Of a DNA stretch of 64,000 nt, positions 33,700 to 45,589 are shown piece after piece. Positions within the stretch are counted from its first letter, which is position 1. Every line of letters starts with the position of its first letter. A model generated the notes under the pieces. That model made no database searches. It had not been told where the DNA came from and saw only the letters and a program-made list of their open reading frames with translations. Source of the DNA: Dryomyza anilis (Eukaryota; Arthropoda; Insecta; Diptera; Dryomyzidae); the NCBI GenBank assembly GCA_951804985.1, contig OX638132.1:12319529-12383528 (forward strand), read 5' to 3'. A program made the position numbers and the translations under genes.

Positions 33700-33938
33700 T
33701 TGCATTATTTAGTGTACTTTATGTTATTAAAGCATTAAATGGCTCAATTTCTGCTGTCAAGAATTTGAACAAACAGCTTATGATGCTCATTTTGTTGCAT
33801 ATTGAATCATTAAAAAGCGAATATCAAATTTTATGTTTGACTCAATTACTTGACCCACCTGTAGAAGTTGTAAAAACTGACTTCAGTAAAACATTAGTTA
33901 GGTTGAAAGAATTTTACAAAGCTTATCAAAAAGTATAA
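33700..33938 (+). pseudogene. Exon-like fragment after an acceptor, possibly hAT-transposase-like
   Basis: After TTTTAAAACAG at 33690-33700 an 80-codon frame runs to a stop. It reads DIALFSVLYVIKALNGSISA, VKNLNKQLMMLILLHIESLK and SEYQILCLTQLLDPPVEVVK. The LLDP segment preceded by a helical stretch faintly recalls the C-terminal part of hAT transposases. It could instead be a captured host exon. It lies between CACAG-type TIRs. Confidence 0.35.
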
Positions 33939-34309
33939 ATACTTATTTAATATTTATTTTATGTTATATATTAAATTAAATTATTTTTATATGTTTCTAT
34001 TCGACAAATATTTTATTTAATTTAACAAAATATTTAATTGATCCAATTTCTATCGAATGAAATTTTTAATTGATGTTACTAATTAATTAATTAATGATTT
34101 AAAAATTCCTAATAAAAAATTTAATATATATAACAACTTTAATATCAATATGACAAAAAAATTAATTAAAGTTTCTCCAATTAATATATTTTCATTATTA
34201 CGAATTCAATGCTACTAAAAGTTACATCGGCTGAGTTGCAATTAAAAATTAATTGGATTGATTAACATTTTAGTTATATTTACACACGTTTTTTTTCTGT
34301 GTGTTACGT

Positions 34310-35057
34310 TAATAGGGCTGCTCGCCTGAAATGCTGCAACACTTTCCGGTGTGAGTGTGGAAATCGTTTGAAATTCAAATGCAACTCAACGAAGGGTGAA
34401 CGATGCGATACCTTATGTAAAGTGATGGCATTTGAATGGATGTAGGATGTTGATAGTCGAGGTTGGTTCAAATGATGACTGGGTGTTGAAAGGATGCACT
34501 GGACAGTTGACTAAATATTCCATAGAAGCTTCATTGCCGTGTCGTGTTTGTGTTGTTAATTGTTTTTTTTTTTTTTGCAACAGATTTTCAAACCCGTTAC
34601 GGAGAATTTTAAAGCAGCTATTGATCTAAAAAAAATAATCCATTATTTGGTCTTTAAAATTAATTCTGAGACACAGAAAAATAAGTTGCGCATACGTCAT
34701 GTAGTATTGCAGTTCCAAAAGACGGAATAAAAGGCACTTGTGTACTAGTGTAAAAAGGTTGAAATTCAATTTCATGGAATTGAGTTGCGCTTCGTTCGAT
34801 ATCAAAATCATCTATATTAAATGATACAAACACTGTAGTTATTACAAAGTTATACAGTAAATGTGCCATTTTTAAAAATTTTGATATGTTATGTGAATAT
34901 TTGCCTATGATGATCATGGGATTTACCAACTGATATAAAATCGAAATAATTAATGTAGTAAAATATACTACATTTATGTATTTGTTGGAAAAATGCATAA
35001 ACATAATTTTTGAATTACAGATTTTTGAATTACAGAACTACACAACAGCCATTCTGC
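34310..35057. other. Mostly unique AT-rich DNA
   Basis: The open frames here (such as 34660-35004 minus) lack recognisable content. Confidence 0.4.
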
Positions 35058-37133
35058 GCAGCAGTCCAGGTTATTTTTGTATTATGTAAAATGACGCCCT
35101 TATTCCGAAAATATGGTTTAATAATGTTTCTTTGGATAGGTTTACAAAATATGGGCCAATAACTTTTGGACCGAGCTTTCATAAAGGTGGTCGCATATAT
35201 TTGCAAATATCTCGCGTTCTAAATAATACATATGATCAAATGTTATATCGAATGAAAGTTAATTGAATATCGTATAAACATGTCCTACAACATTTTAAAA
35301 TTGATTCACTGGTTTAAGAGAACTCAAAAGAAAAACTTTAAAAAAACATTTTTTTTCAACAAAAATTTAAGAAAAAATTCATTTAAAAAAATGGAAAAAA
35401 TCGAGTAAGTAAGATGATACACAAATTTTAATTTTTCAAAATTAGTTCACACTCCGTCGAAGAAAATGACAAAAATATATGGGTACCATTTGAGGATAAA
35501 AAAAGTTATGTGAAATCAATATAATTGAGTGCTATACAAATAGGCATAAAAATAAAAAAATAAAAAATATGAGCGGATCATGATAATTTTTTTGAGCAAC
35601 TATTGATAGATGATTGCTTGTAATTAATTTTAAATTTTATAACTTTATATTTAATACTTAACGAGATATGTGATCCTAAAAAGTAAACCCATATTTCGTA
35701 GTGGATTACGTTGACTAAATCTACTCATTTTCGAACTTTGCATTACTATTCTACTAAAATATATTGAAAATAAATTTCACATCATTCCGAATAGCAGTTT
35801 TAAAGTTATCGTGTATATGGGCACATACAGACGGTCATATCTAAATAAAATATCATCACATATATTTTATAACCTGTAACCCAAGCTTTCAAGTGATTTT
35901 TTCTGTTCTCAAAACGTATCCATAGATTTCTTTTCTTTTTACATCATTATACCCTACACCTATGAGGTACAGGGTATATTAACTTTGTGCATATATTGTA
36001 ACGCCCCTTCGTCCCCGTGTCCGGTATGGAAAAGTATATATATTCTTGATCAGCATCACTACCCGAGTCCGTTTAGCCATGTCCGTCTGTCTGTCTGTCC
36101 GTCTTGCTGTCTTGCTGTCTTGCTGTCCGAATACAGAATAACTTGAGAAATACTGATCAGAATGCGATGAAATTTCGTCTCAATATATTTTAGCCAAAAG
36201 TAGGAACCGAGTTTGAAAATGAGCCAAATCGGTCAACGGACACGCCCACCTCCCATACAAGTGAATTTTATATAACTCTTTCGGGACTAAGATTCGAAAA
36301 GTATTCAATGTATAGTTATAAAATTTAAAACGTATTGTTAGAATTCACCTAAAAATATGTGGTCCAAAAATGGGCGTGATCCGCCCACTTTTTTTTTTCA
36401 TTATTTCCCGGGTTTTCATAGTGGTAATTTGATCCGTAAATTATTAAAATCAAATCTATGAAATATTTGCCTTTCAAAATTTTAAATATAGGCGTGGTCC
36501 GCCCAATTACATATTTCAAATTTTTTTTTTAGTTTTTTATACTTTATATAATTTTTTAATTTATGGGGATATAAGACGTAAATTTCTGATATATGAATAA
36601 TATTCTGAGGGTTAATATCCCCACCAAAGGTGTAGGGTATTCCATAGTCGGGCCCGACCGACTATAAAAATCCGCCACATGTGACCGAACTTACCCATGT
36701 GACCTAACTTTCCCAACTCGTTTTCTTTAAAAATGTACAGGCTAATTTTGCAATATTACAAACTGTGCATCATCTTGCGTTTTCAATTTTTCGCCATTTT
36801 TTAAATGCATTTTTTAATAAAATGTTGGTCGACAAAATTTAAATTTTTCGAGTTCTTCTATAGATTTCTCTTTAACCAGTACACCAATTCCAAAATATTG
36901 TAAGAAATGTTTATTGAATATTTAATTATCTTTCATTCGATATAACAATGTAGTTTATGGGTTTTATTAAACGTGAGATATTTACAAATTTATGTGACCA
37001 CCTTTTTGAAAGCTCAGTACATAAGTTATTGCCCGACATTCGTAAACTTATCCGTAGAAAATTTTTTAATTCATATATTCAAATTCTGCGGGTCATTTCC
37101 AATAATACAAAAATAATGAAATTTACTGCGCAA
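35058..37133. mobile_element. 2.1-kb foldback with ~390-bp arms and a mini-me in the loop
   Basis: 35058-35450 is the imperfect inverse of 36735-37133, about 70-75 percent by eye. For example AAAGGTGGTCGCATATATTT matches AAAGGTGGTCACATAAATTT in the inverse, and GTTATATCGAATGAAAG is shared exactly. The loop holds ~500 bp of other DNA and mini-me copy 2. The frame at 36957-37157 lies in the right arm and is not a gene. Confidence 0.75.
35948..36721 (+). mobile_element. mini-me/INE-1-like element, copy 2
   Basis: Layout as copy 1: TATACCCTACACCTATGAGG, a short (GTCT)n, GGTGTAGGGTATTCCATAG, the hairpin AGTCGGGCCCGACCGACT, and CCCAACTCG at the end. Confidence 0.9.
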
Positions 37134-37139
37134 ACTTTT

Positions 37140-37283
37140 TATACCCTACACCTGTGAGGTACAGGGTATATTAACTTTGTGCATATATTGTAACGCACTT
37201 TAGGAGGCGTGTCCGGTATGGAAAAGTATATATATTCTTGATCAGCATCACTACCCGAGTACGTTTAGCCATGTCCGTCTGTA

Positions 37284-37348
<65 letters not shown>

Positions 37349-38026
37349 GTCTGTCCGTCTTGCTGTCCGAATACAGAATAACTTGAGAAATACTAATCAG
37401 AATGCGATGAAATTTCGTCTCAATACATTTTAGCCAAAAGTAGGAACTGAGTTTGATAATGAGGTAAATCGGTCAACGGACACACCCACCTCCCATACAA
37501 GTCTCTTTTATATAACTCTTTAGGAACTACTAACTCGAAAAGTATTCAAGATATAGTTATAAAATTTAAAACATATTGTTATAATTCACCTAAAAATATG
37601 TGGTCCAAAAATGGGCGTGAACCGCCCACTTTTTTTTTTCATTATTTCCCGGATTTTCATAGTGGAAATTTGATCCGTAAATTATTAAAATCAAATTTAT
37701 GAAATATTAGCCTTTCAAAATTTTAAATATAGTCGTGGTCCGCCCAATTATATTTTTCTAATGTATTTTTTAAGTTTTTTATACTTTTTTATAAATTTTT
37801 TAATTTATGGGGATATAAGACGTAAATTTCTGATATGTGAATAACATTCTGAGTGTGGGAAGGTTCAGTATAATTAAAAACTTTAAAATTAAGGTATGTA
37901 ATTAAATATCCCACATTAATATTCCCACCAAAGGTGTAGGGTATTCCATAGTCGGACCCGACCGACTATAAAAATCCGCCCCATGTGACCGAACTTACCC
38001 ATGTGACCTAACTTTCCCAACTCGTT
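37140..38026 (+). mobile_element. mini-me/INE-1-like element, copy 3, with long (GTCT)n
   Basis: Nearly the same as copy 2 but with about 24 tetranucleotide units (37277-37370) and an extra ~60 bp at 37855-37913 bounded by GTGGGA and TCCCAC. It starts 6 bp beyond the right arm of the foldback. Confidence 0.9.
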
Positions 38027-39216
38027 TAATTCGAAAAAGAGGCTGAAAGAGACCTAAAAATACAAAACCAATTTAAAAAAAAAAATTATTAATAGAAAAA
38101 AACTGAGTATGCAGTCCAAATTAGCAATCGCGAATTATATAGAATTGATGTATAGGATGTCCATGGCAAACATTTATTCTCGATTTGTTGAGTAGTGTAA
38201 TTAGAATACTGTTGATACCTTCGAATTCAATGTCAATTTTTTAGACATTTTTGATTGTTTTTTGGTGTATTATTACTGATGTAAGTAAACCGAAGGTTAA
38301 AATTCATAGGTATTTTTATAAATATTTTTTGTCATACAATATATGAAAAAAATATGTTGCACTTATTTTTGAGACGAAAAAAGAGTAATGACCATCAAGT
38401 TTTTATCTTTGTTAATTCAATATACGGAAAGTTTTGTACAGTTTTTATTGAGTTTATGCAAAGTTTAAAAAATGAATTTGGTACCTTATTGGACCAAACC
38501 CCCCCCCCCCTCAATTAAATACAAATTTTCAACTATTTATAATGGTGCCCATAAAAAAAGAAGAAGATTCTTGAGTTTCATTTTCTACGAAGAGCAGCTG
38601 CTCCATTTTCCAAATGCCACAACACATCGTTTAACAGCTGCTGCTCTTGCTGCCGGTAATAATGATGATGATGATTAAAACTGTGCAGCGTAGACGGAGT
38701 GAGCAGCTAATTTACATGGTGTGAAATGCATTTACCTGCTTTGTTGATTACGCTTGTCAACTGTGGGTGCAGAGCAATGTCATATTTGTATAATAACAGA
38801 CCACAACTACAATATGGACAACAACATGACAACCTAGTTATCCTTAATAGGACAGGATAATAAGCGACCATACGACAAACAAACCAACCAACCAAACAAC
38901 CTGCCTGCCAGCCAGCCAGACAGCCAAACAACAATGCCAAAAACAACAAGACTAGCATAAACAACAATAATAACAAAAACAATAAATACAACAAGTCATC
39001 TTCATAATTGAGTTGTTTATTTGAAATTTATATCGGGCGATTTTCAGACGTCGATTTTTTTACACTAAGAATAATTTATAATTTCGACAAAAAGTTTTTT
39101 GTAAAAATATCAAAATTCATTTTTAAGGATAGAGATTTGTTGCGCTAACCAACTCTTTGCCCAACCAACGATCAGTCGATTGTTACTGCCAAAACCAAAA
39201 GAGTTGTAGTTTGAAC
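38027..39216. other. Less repetitive DNA, possible regulatory or transcribed sequence
   Basis: A C12 run at 38500-38511, CAGCTG/GCTGCT-rich DNA at 38590-38700 and CAACCAACCAAAC repeats at 38880-38940. A 68-codon frame (38472-38678) is not convincing. Confidence 0.4.
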
Positions 39217-39294
39217 TAGAGATGGGCGCGTGCCGTGCTTTTTTCGTGTTCCGCCCGAAAATCTGAGTTCGTGCGTCCAAATCTCCGTGCGTGC

Positions 39295-39456
39295 CACAGA
39301 AAAAATAATATCAACCGATATTAATTGCATTCATTAATCAATCAAATTCATTAATTGAACAAAAACATTTAATAAAAACATTTCGTTATATGAGCAATAG
39401 CAATAATGAATGCAATTAATATCGGTTGCTATATTTACTTCGATTGTTTGTCTGTG
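39295..39456. mobile_element. CACAGAAAAAA-family MITE nested in the hAT
   Basis: The arms CACAGAAAAAATAATATCAA and CCGATATTAATTGCATTCAT recur inverted. It is a short form of the 54299-54873 element. Confidence 0.75.
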
Positions 39457-39572
39457 TAGTTGTTGTCTAAAATCAGGCACGCGCCCGTTAAAGATTTTTT
39501 TAGTTTCTACTCGAATTTAAAAAACTCCATTACTTCCAGCCTCAGAAAATAAAAATTTCGTGATATTTTAAT

Positions 39573-40064
39573 CAGGGACAAACACACTTTGGAATATCGG
39601 TGTCGGTTTCACAAATTTTTTAATAACGATTCCGATGCCGGTTCCAAAAATCGAAACGATTCCAATTACGGTTAATTCCGGAGAGTTTCCGATTCAGAGA
39701 ATAAAACAGTACCAAAGTTAATTTGTTGAATTATTTATAATAACTGACCCTAAAGAACCGGTACCGGAACCGATCGGAACCCATATACATTTTTTGGTTG
39801 GAACCGGAATCACAACCGCTATTTTTTAAATATCCAATATAGCACCGATATTCATAGGGTTTTAGTCCCTCTCTGGGACCGCAAAGAACTTCGGAATTGT
39901 AATCGAAAGCGTTTCGATTTTTGGAATCGGTACCACCATTAAAAAATGCATGGAACCGGAATCGGACCCATAAAATTTTTTGGTTCAAACCGGAATCGGA
40001 ACTGCTACTTTAAAAATCTTGGAACCAAAACCGGAACCGATATTATAAAGAGTTTTAGTCCCTG
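39573..40064. mobile_element. CAGGGAC-ended hAT-like palindromic MITE nested in the hAT
   Basis: It begins CAGGGACAAACACAC and ends TTTTAGTCCCTG, with repeated GGAACCGGAATCGG words in both orientations. The flanks ATTTTAAT and TTTATAAT agree at 6 of 8 bases, a possible decayed duplication. Confidence 0.7.
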
Positions 40065-40269
40065 TTTATAATATTTTCACGTTTTGTCTAGTTTTTCATG
40101 TGATTCCTTGCTGTTTTCGTGTTTTACGTGCATCTTTCCGTGTTTTATCGTGCTTCTCGTCTGTGCCTTTAAATTTAGTCGTCGGGCTCGTGCGTGTCAC
40201 TTATCGGCGTGCCCGTGCGTGTCCGTGCCATCAAAAACAGGCACGCGCCCATCTCTAGTTTGAACTACA

Positions 40270-41100
40270 ACCAATTTCGAAAAGTTTTATAACAAATGAG
40301 TACAGGTTCAGAATAATTCCAGTGTATTCACGATAATTTGCATTGTTATTATTTTGTGACTTTTTCAAGTTGTCCAACAAATCGTTCGTATAGAATACAC
40401 CACAACGCACTCCAAACCGACCTCAACATATTCATTGTGCTTCATGGTGCCACCTGATTGCAACAGGCTCTACTAGGCTTTTGGCACTTTTTGCTGTTGC
40501 AATTTGTGACAAAAAGTCATCTATATTCATGAGGTTGGGTTGAGTTGCGTTGTGTTGATTGTGTGCGTGCGAGTGAGTGCGTAAACGTCATTTTTTTTTT
40601 GGTCGACTGCAACCAGTTACAAGAAGTCTTCTTACGCATGCGATTCTGTTAAATGGGCAGATAATCCCAGGTAGACACCGAAGGTTTTCGTCTCTTACGA
40701 TGCACTGTGTGTCATTATCTTAACTTGATTATGATGCACTGGCTCTTGCCCTTGGGCAACGACAGCACGTTGCCAGTTAAACAGTGCGCCATAAGCAGCC
40801 CAGCCAGTGTAACCATAATTTAATATTCATGAATGAATGAATGGACAATTTGTCATGGCGCATAATTGTTATACTACCCTGCTCCGCAACGGCGACCTGT
40901 TTAAATGGACAGCATTTATTTTATTAGCCCCACGGTTAATGGAAATTTGTGTGACACGCAATGAGTTTTCAGACTTGACGGCTGAATGTCTGTTACTGTT
41001 GATGCCGCTGTTAGTGTTGGTGGACAAGATGGAGAAGCTGATGATAGTGCATATGTACCGTTGATGATACACATTACAATCTCTAACAGAGGCTTCCCGG
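40270..41100. other. Non-repetitive DNA, possible conserved regulatory sequence
   Basis: Richer composition with long stretches free of known repeats (40400-40560, 40680-40860). The open frames at 40837-41192 on both strands overlap each other and look like chance. Confidence 0.35.
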
Positions 41101-41119
41101 CCAAGGTATTTCGCAGAGT

Positions 41120-41345
41120 GTTACTGATGACAACTCAAAACCAGTATGAAAGGTTAGGTCACATGGGTAATTTTGAAGTAGGCAAATTTTGATAGTGTTG
41201 TTACCTTTTAAAGTGGTCCAGAGGTTCCCAGGGTTTACAAATACTGAAAAAATCTGCGTCATACAGAGGACAGACAGACAGACGAACATGGCTAAATCGA
41301 ATCAGTAGGTCATGCTGATACAGAATATATGTACCTTTCTATATT
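41120..41345 (-). mobile_element. mini-me/INE-1-like fragment, copy 4
   Basis: The inverse of the mini-me right end (AAGGTTAGGTCACATGGGTA), then (GACA)n at 41271-41286 and AGTAGGTCATGCTGATACAG. The middle is deleted. Confidence 0.75.
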
Positions 41346-41524
41346 GAATATTAGGCCGGGTCGAACAAAAAAAATGTTTGAAAGACCTCCCCTAAAATGA
41401 AAGCTTACCTCGTAAAAGTGTTCAAAAAATATATATTTTTTTGGACCCCGTCAAAAACCGCCAAAATGGTTTTTTGATAATCAAGTTTTATATATCGATA
41501 GAAAGATATCGTAGTTTAATATGT
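41346..41524. other. Spacer before the ATGTCGAAA element
   Basis: Nothing assigned. Confidence 0.4.
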
Positions 41525-41580
41525 TTGCCCCGGGACCCCGGGATGTCGAAACCTTAAAATGTCGAAATTATAAAAGCCTA

Positions 41581-41733
41581 ATGCCCGATTTACATTGTAT
41601 CTTCTGTGAGTCTCACTGTATCTCCTAGGGGTGCATTTTTTCAAAAAAATACTATTTTTATATGAAAATTAAAAAAAATGCAACACTAGAAGATGCAGTG
41701 AGACTCACAGAAGATACAATGTAAATCGAGCAT
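41581..41733. mobile_element. 153-bp TA-flanked MITE nested in the ATGTCGAAA element
   Basis: The arms begin ATGCCCGATTTACATTGTAT and match inverted for about 55 bp, with TA on each side. The empty site is visible in the 61038 copy (AAAAGCCTTAAAATGCCG). Confidence 0.85.
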
Positions 41734-42090
41734 TAGAACGCCGAAACAATATTTGGCCGAATCACAAAATGTCGAAAAATATTTTAAAGCTAGAAAATGT
41801 CGACAAATTTTTTAAAATATATATACAAAAACATTTTTTTTATAGGATCAAAAAATGTCGAAAATTAAAATGCCGAAATATCGAAATGTTTAAATACAAA
41901 TTTCAAATCCTATATGAGCAAGTCCACACCAAATCTCGTAGGATTTGCAACTCACTCTCTTCGATTTCAATGATATTTTGGCAACTGATAAAGGGTATCG
42001 GGATCTGCCATCACCATTTTTTTCCGACCACTATTTCCAAAGATATCACTTTTTCCAGAGATACAGTCCAAAGTTAAAAAATTGTCAATG

Positions 42091-42311
42091 CACCCAGAAA
42101 AAAATTCTATATAAATAATAGTTTTTTACTATTAAAAATATTCAATAGGATAAATTATTATTTTAATAGGAAAATACCATTAAATACTATAAAATATTAT
42201 TACATCGCCATTGAGTTTATATGAAAAGATTTACTTTTTGTATACTATTAAATCAATAATTGTCCTATTGACCAACTTTAATGGGATTTGAGGGAATTTT
42301 TTTTCTGGGTG
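42091..42311 (+). mobile_element. CACCCAG-family MITE nested in the ATGTCGAAA element
   Basis: The ends are CACCCAGAAAAAAATTCTAT and AATTTTTTTTCTGGGTG. It is absent from the matching place of the 61038 copy. Confidence 0.85.
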
Positions 42312-43140
42312 TGATAACTATTGTATGGTGGTTCCTATTGAAATATCCCTTGATGCTAGAAACTTTGTTAAGGTTTCGTTTTAAAACTAATAAAACAATC
42401 TTTTGGAAAATTCTTCTTAACATGAACATATGACCAATGCTCGTTATCCTTGAAGTTCGAATTGCATGTCCTTAAAAAAAGTATTTAAAAAAAAATCGAA
42501 ATTTTTGTTGATTTTTTATATGTGTTGAAGCTAAATTCCAAGATGGTATTTTGAAGGCAGCATATTTAAAAATCTCCGCATGAATCCTAGAGTAGCTAAA
42601 TTTCAGAATTCGTTCTTTTTTAATATCTTTATCTTCGAGTTTTTTTCGACATTTTTCATCATTTTTTCGGCAAAAATGATTTCGTCATATTAAATTTCGA
42701 CATTTTTAGTTTTCGACATTTTGTTTTTCAACATTTTAGTTTTCAACATTTTTTTTTTCGACATTTTGGTTTTCGACATTTTTGTTTTCGACATTTTCAG
42801 GTTTCGGCATTTTTATTTTCTACATTTTTGTCTTCGGTATTTTTAGTTTCGATATTTTAAATTTCGACTTATCGTACCAGACTCGTTTGCCCCATATGTT
42901 TAGTTGACCTTCGAGGTCCAGTTCAACAAGTGATGTTAGTTTTTTTCGACTTCTACTGCCTTAAATGCAATTTTTTTATCATACCTATAATTAAAGTTAT
43001 CGAATAAATACAAAACTTTACTGATCCAAGTATTTAGTTTGCTTTATAAACAAAAAAGTTATAGATAACTAATTTTTAAGTGAAAATATTATCGAAAAAT
43101 TATATATTTAAAACAAATATTAGAAAATAAAAGCTTATCC

Positions 43141-43960
43141 ACAGAAAAAAAAAATTCATTAATATGATGAATTTACTCATAAATATTATGAATTTTTTAA
43201 TTTTTAAATGACATATTGATGAATACATTCATTATATATGTATATGAAATTATTCGTACTATCCAACATCATAGTGAAGAGTGAAAATTGTCATATTTAT
43301 GAATTGGTTCATAATATTTATGAATATAATATTCAATATGAATTTAAAAAATCCAACAATTCTCATAAATATTATACAACACAAATATATTTTTTTTTAG
43401 AAAATAATTCGAAAATGTGTTGTTGTAAAAATGTTATTTAAAAAAAATAACAGAAAAAATTAGGATAAAAAATTCAAAAAAAAATGTCCGAACAAATTTT
43501 TTTCCAAAAAAAAAATTTGTCTGAAAAAAAAATTAAAAAAAAATGTTCAAACAAACATTTTTGAACATACAGAGATACAGACATACATACATACTTACAT
43601 TTACAAATATATAGTAGATAACATAGAGGGACTACTTGAGAACTGAGAAGTACGACAAAAATGAACGAAAAATAAATATTGTGATTGAAATTTGGTTTGA
43701 TAAATAGCATTCTTAAATATGAAGTAAATATGTTATATTTTATGTATTTGTTCATTAATATGATGAAATGGTTTCTTCACATACCGTTCATCATATTGAA
43801 GAACACTTCTTCGACAGTAACCAAGTGTTCATCATATTTATGATCGCATTCATAACATTGATGTCGTTAGTCATTAATATTTTAAATGGTTCTTCAATAC
43901 AATGAATCATAATTTGAAGAACTGAATTCATCAATATGATGTACATTTGTTTTTCTTTAT
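43141..43960. repeat. ATTCATNATATTNATGAA palindromic repeat region
   Basis: Dozens of near-palindromic words such as TTCATTAATATGATGAA and AATTCATCAATATGATG, with a CACAGAAAAAAAAAATTCAT left end. It is probably a large, degenerate member of the CACAG family. A fragment (AATTCTCATAAATATTATAC) recurs at 45080. Confidence 0.55.
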
Positions 43961-44114
43961 AATTATTATATTATAATTATTATATTATAATTATTAATTA
44001 TAAAAACAAAAAAAATATTTTGTTCCCGCTAAATCGTCTTTTCGTTATAGCTTTGTTATTTTTGGCGTTTTTTGGCGGGTTCCAAACATTTTTTTGTATG
44101 TACACCGGTTCAGC

Positions 44115-44190
44115 CTACTCGATATGTTTCCTTCTGAGTGTTACAAATAGCGTACAAGTCTGAATATACCCTTTCACTCTTATGGCCGTT
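44115..44190 (-). mobile_element. mini-me/INE-1-like fragment, copy 5
   Basis: The inverse of the mini-me left end: CCTTCTGAGTGTTACAAATA and ATACCCTTTCACTCTTA. Confidence 0.7.
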
Positions 44191-44199
44191 TTCACCATC

Positions 44200-45378
44200 T
44201 TCGGTTAAGCACTAACTGCCAGTTCAACTTAGAGTTACTCATAGAATATATGAAATTGAAACCCTTGTATGGATATTGTGAAATTGTGTAGGGTAAAAAA
44301 ATTAAAAATCTGGAAGAATGATTTTAAAAATAGAATATTATTAAGGAATGTAAACGACTATGTATTACTTGTTGATTTTATTCTAAAAATAATAAAATAG
44401 AACTTTTTTGACATTGTATTTTTTTTTTTTACTTTCGACTCACTAACTACGGCACACAATACACAACAATATGTTTGGGTTTTATGAAAATACGTTTTTT
44501 TTTAATAGAAATCTAATTAAATATTTTTTTTTAAACGGATACATTATATTTTTTTGTATATTCATTTTTATTGTCCACCTTTTGATCCGTCATAGTACTA
44601 AAAACCCTAAATTTTATACTGTGCGTTACATGGAAAACTTCGAGACATGACAGACTGGGAATTAATTTAAAAATATAATCATTAACAATATTAGTAAAAC
44701 TTTTGGATAATTGCGACCCCAAAAAAATCGTATAATTTACAATATAAAATAAAGTATTCTTATTTATAGTTTAAACTTTAAAGATGCTTATGAATTGTTG
44801 TTTTTTTTCTGAAATGTATCCGATAACACACTTTATTTTATAGTTACGTTATGTTTGTTTAATATTTTTTTAAGTGCTTCGCTATGAGTCGGACCCAAAT
44901 GTCACAATTGATTTTGGCTATAAAATTTCATATTTATGATGTCACCCATATATTTTGTATATTGTATAAATACTAAATGTCGGTTCTCAGAACTCACTGA
45001 GTTCGTGTATTTTAAACTTCGCGTTATAACTAATAAATACAAATAGTATTCAAACAAAAATCAATTTTGAAAATCCAGCAATTCTCATAAATATTATACA
45101 ATATTTTATACAGTGTAACTGAAAATAGTATGTGCACAAATTTTTACTAATTATTGATAAGTAATTATAAAACTTGAGCACACGTGTAGTAATCCGTGGA
45201 ACAGCATCAACTGATGGCATCTATTTAAATCTCAAAAACACTTTGCAATCTATAAATGTCAGCAGCACGTGTTGGCAATAAAATCTCGTATGAGCAATAA
45301 AAATAAAAATTAATTTTTAACTATTGAGAAAATCAGCTGTATATAGATTTGATTTTACGTGAACTGGAACTGAATATG
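44200..45378. other. AT-rich stretch, nothing assigned
   Basis: No gene or clear element found. Confidence 0.45.
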
Positions 45379-45584
45379 CACCCAGAAAAAAATTCCCTCA
45401 AATCCCATTAAAATTGGTCAATAGGACAATTATTGATTTAATAGTATACAAAAAATGAATCTTTTCATATAAACTCAATGGCAATGTCATGGTATTTTCT
45501 AGTATTTAATAGTATTTTCCGATTAAAATAATAATTTATTCTATTAACTATTTTTAATTATTTATATAGTATTTTTTCTGGGTG
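45379..45584 (-). mobile_element. CACCCAG-family MITE
   Basis: Reverse orientation of 42091-42311, with intact ends CACCCAGAAAAAAATTCCCT and TTTTTTCTGGGTG. Confidence 0.85.
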
Positions 45585-45589
45585 TGCGG

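Larger units (their letters stand above)
33161..34301. mobile_element. CACAGAAAAAAATA-family TIR element with nested MITE and ORF
   Basis: The ends are CACAGAAAAAAATATGG and the inverse of a TTTTTTTCTGTG end. The same end type occurs at 39295, 54299 and 43141. It contains the MITE 33188-33377 and a coding-like frame at 33700-33938. Confidence 0.6.
39217..40257. mobile_element. hAT element, 1.04 kb, 8-bp duplication GTTTGAAC
   Basis: The ends are TAGAGATGGGCGCGTGCC and its inverse, flanked by perfect GTTTGAAC (39209-39216, 40258-40265). CGTGCGTGTCCGTGCC-type words repeat subterminally. It is interrupted by the two elements listed next. Confidence 0.9.
41525..42882. mobile_element. ATGTCGAAA foldback element, copy 1, with two nested MITEs
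   Basis: Both ends consist of repeated AAAATGTCGAAA words, direct on the left and inverted (TTTCGACATTTT) on the right, ending ATTTCGACTTATCGTACCAG. It matches 61038-61974 along its length, including TAAAGCTAGAAA and the internal CACACCAAATC stretch. Confidence 0.85.

Noticed and set aside
36957..37157. 66-codon ORF
   Set aside because: It lies in the right arm of the foldback and runs into mini-me copy 3.
40837..41192. Overlapping ORFs on both strands
   Set aside because: Several frames are open on both strands at once, none has a domain, and the right part runs into a mini-me fragment.
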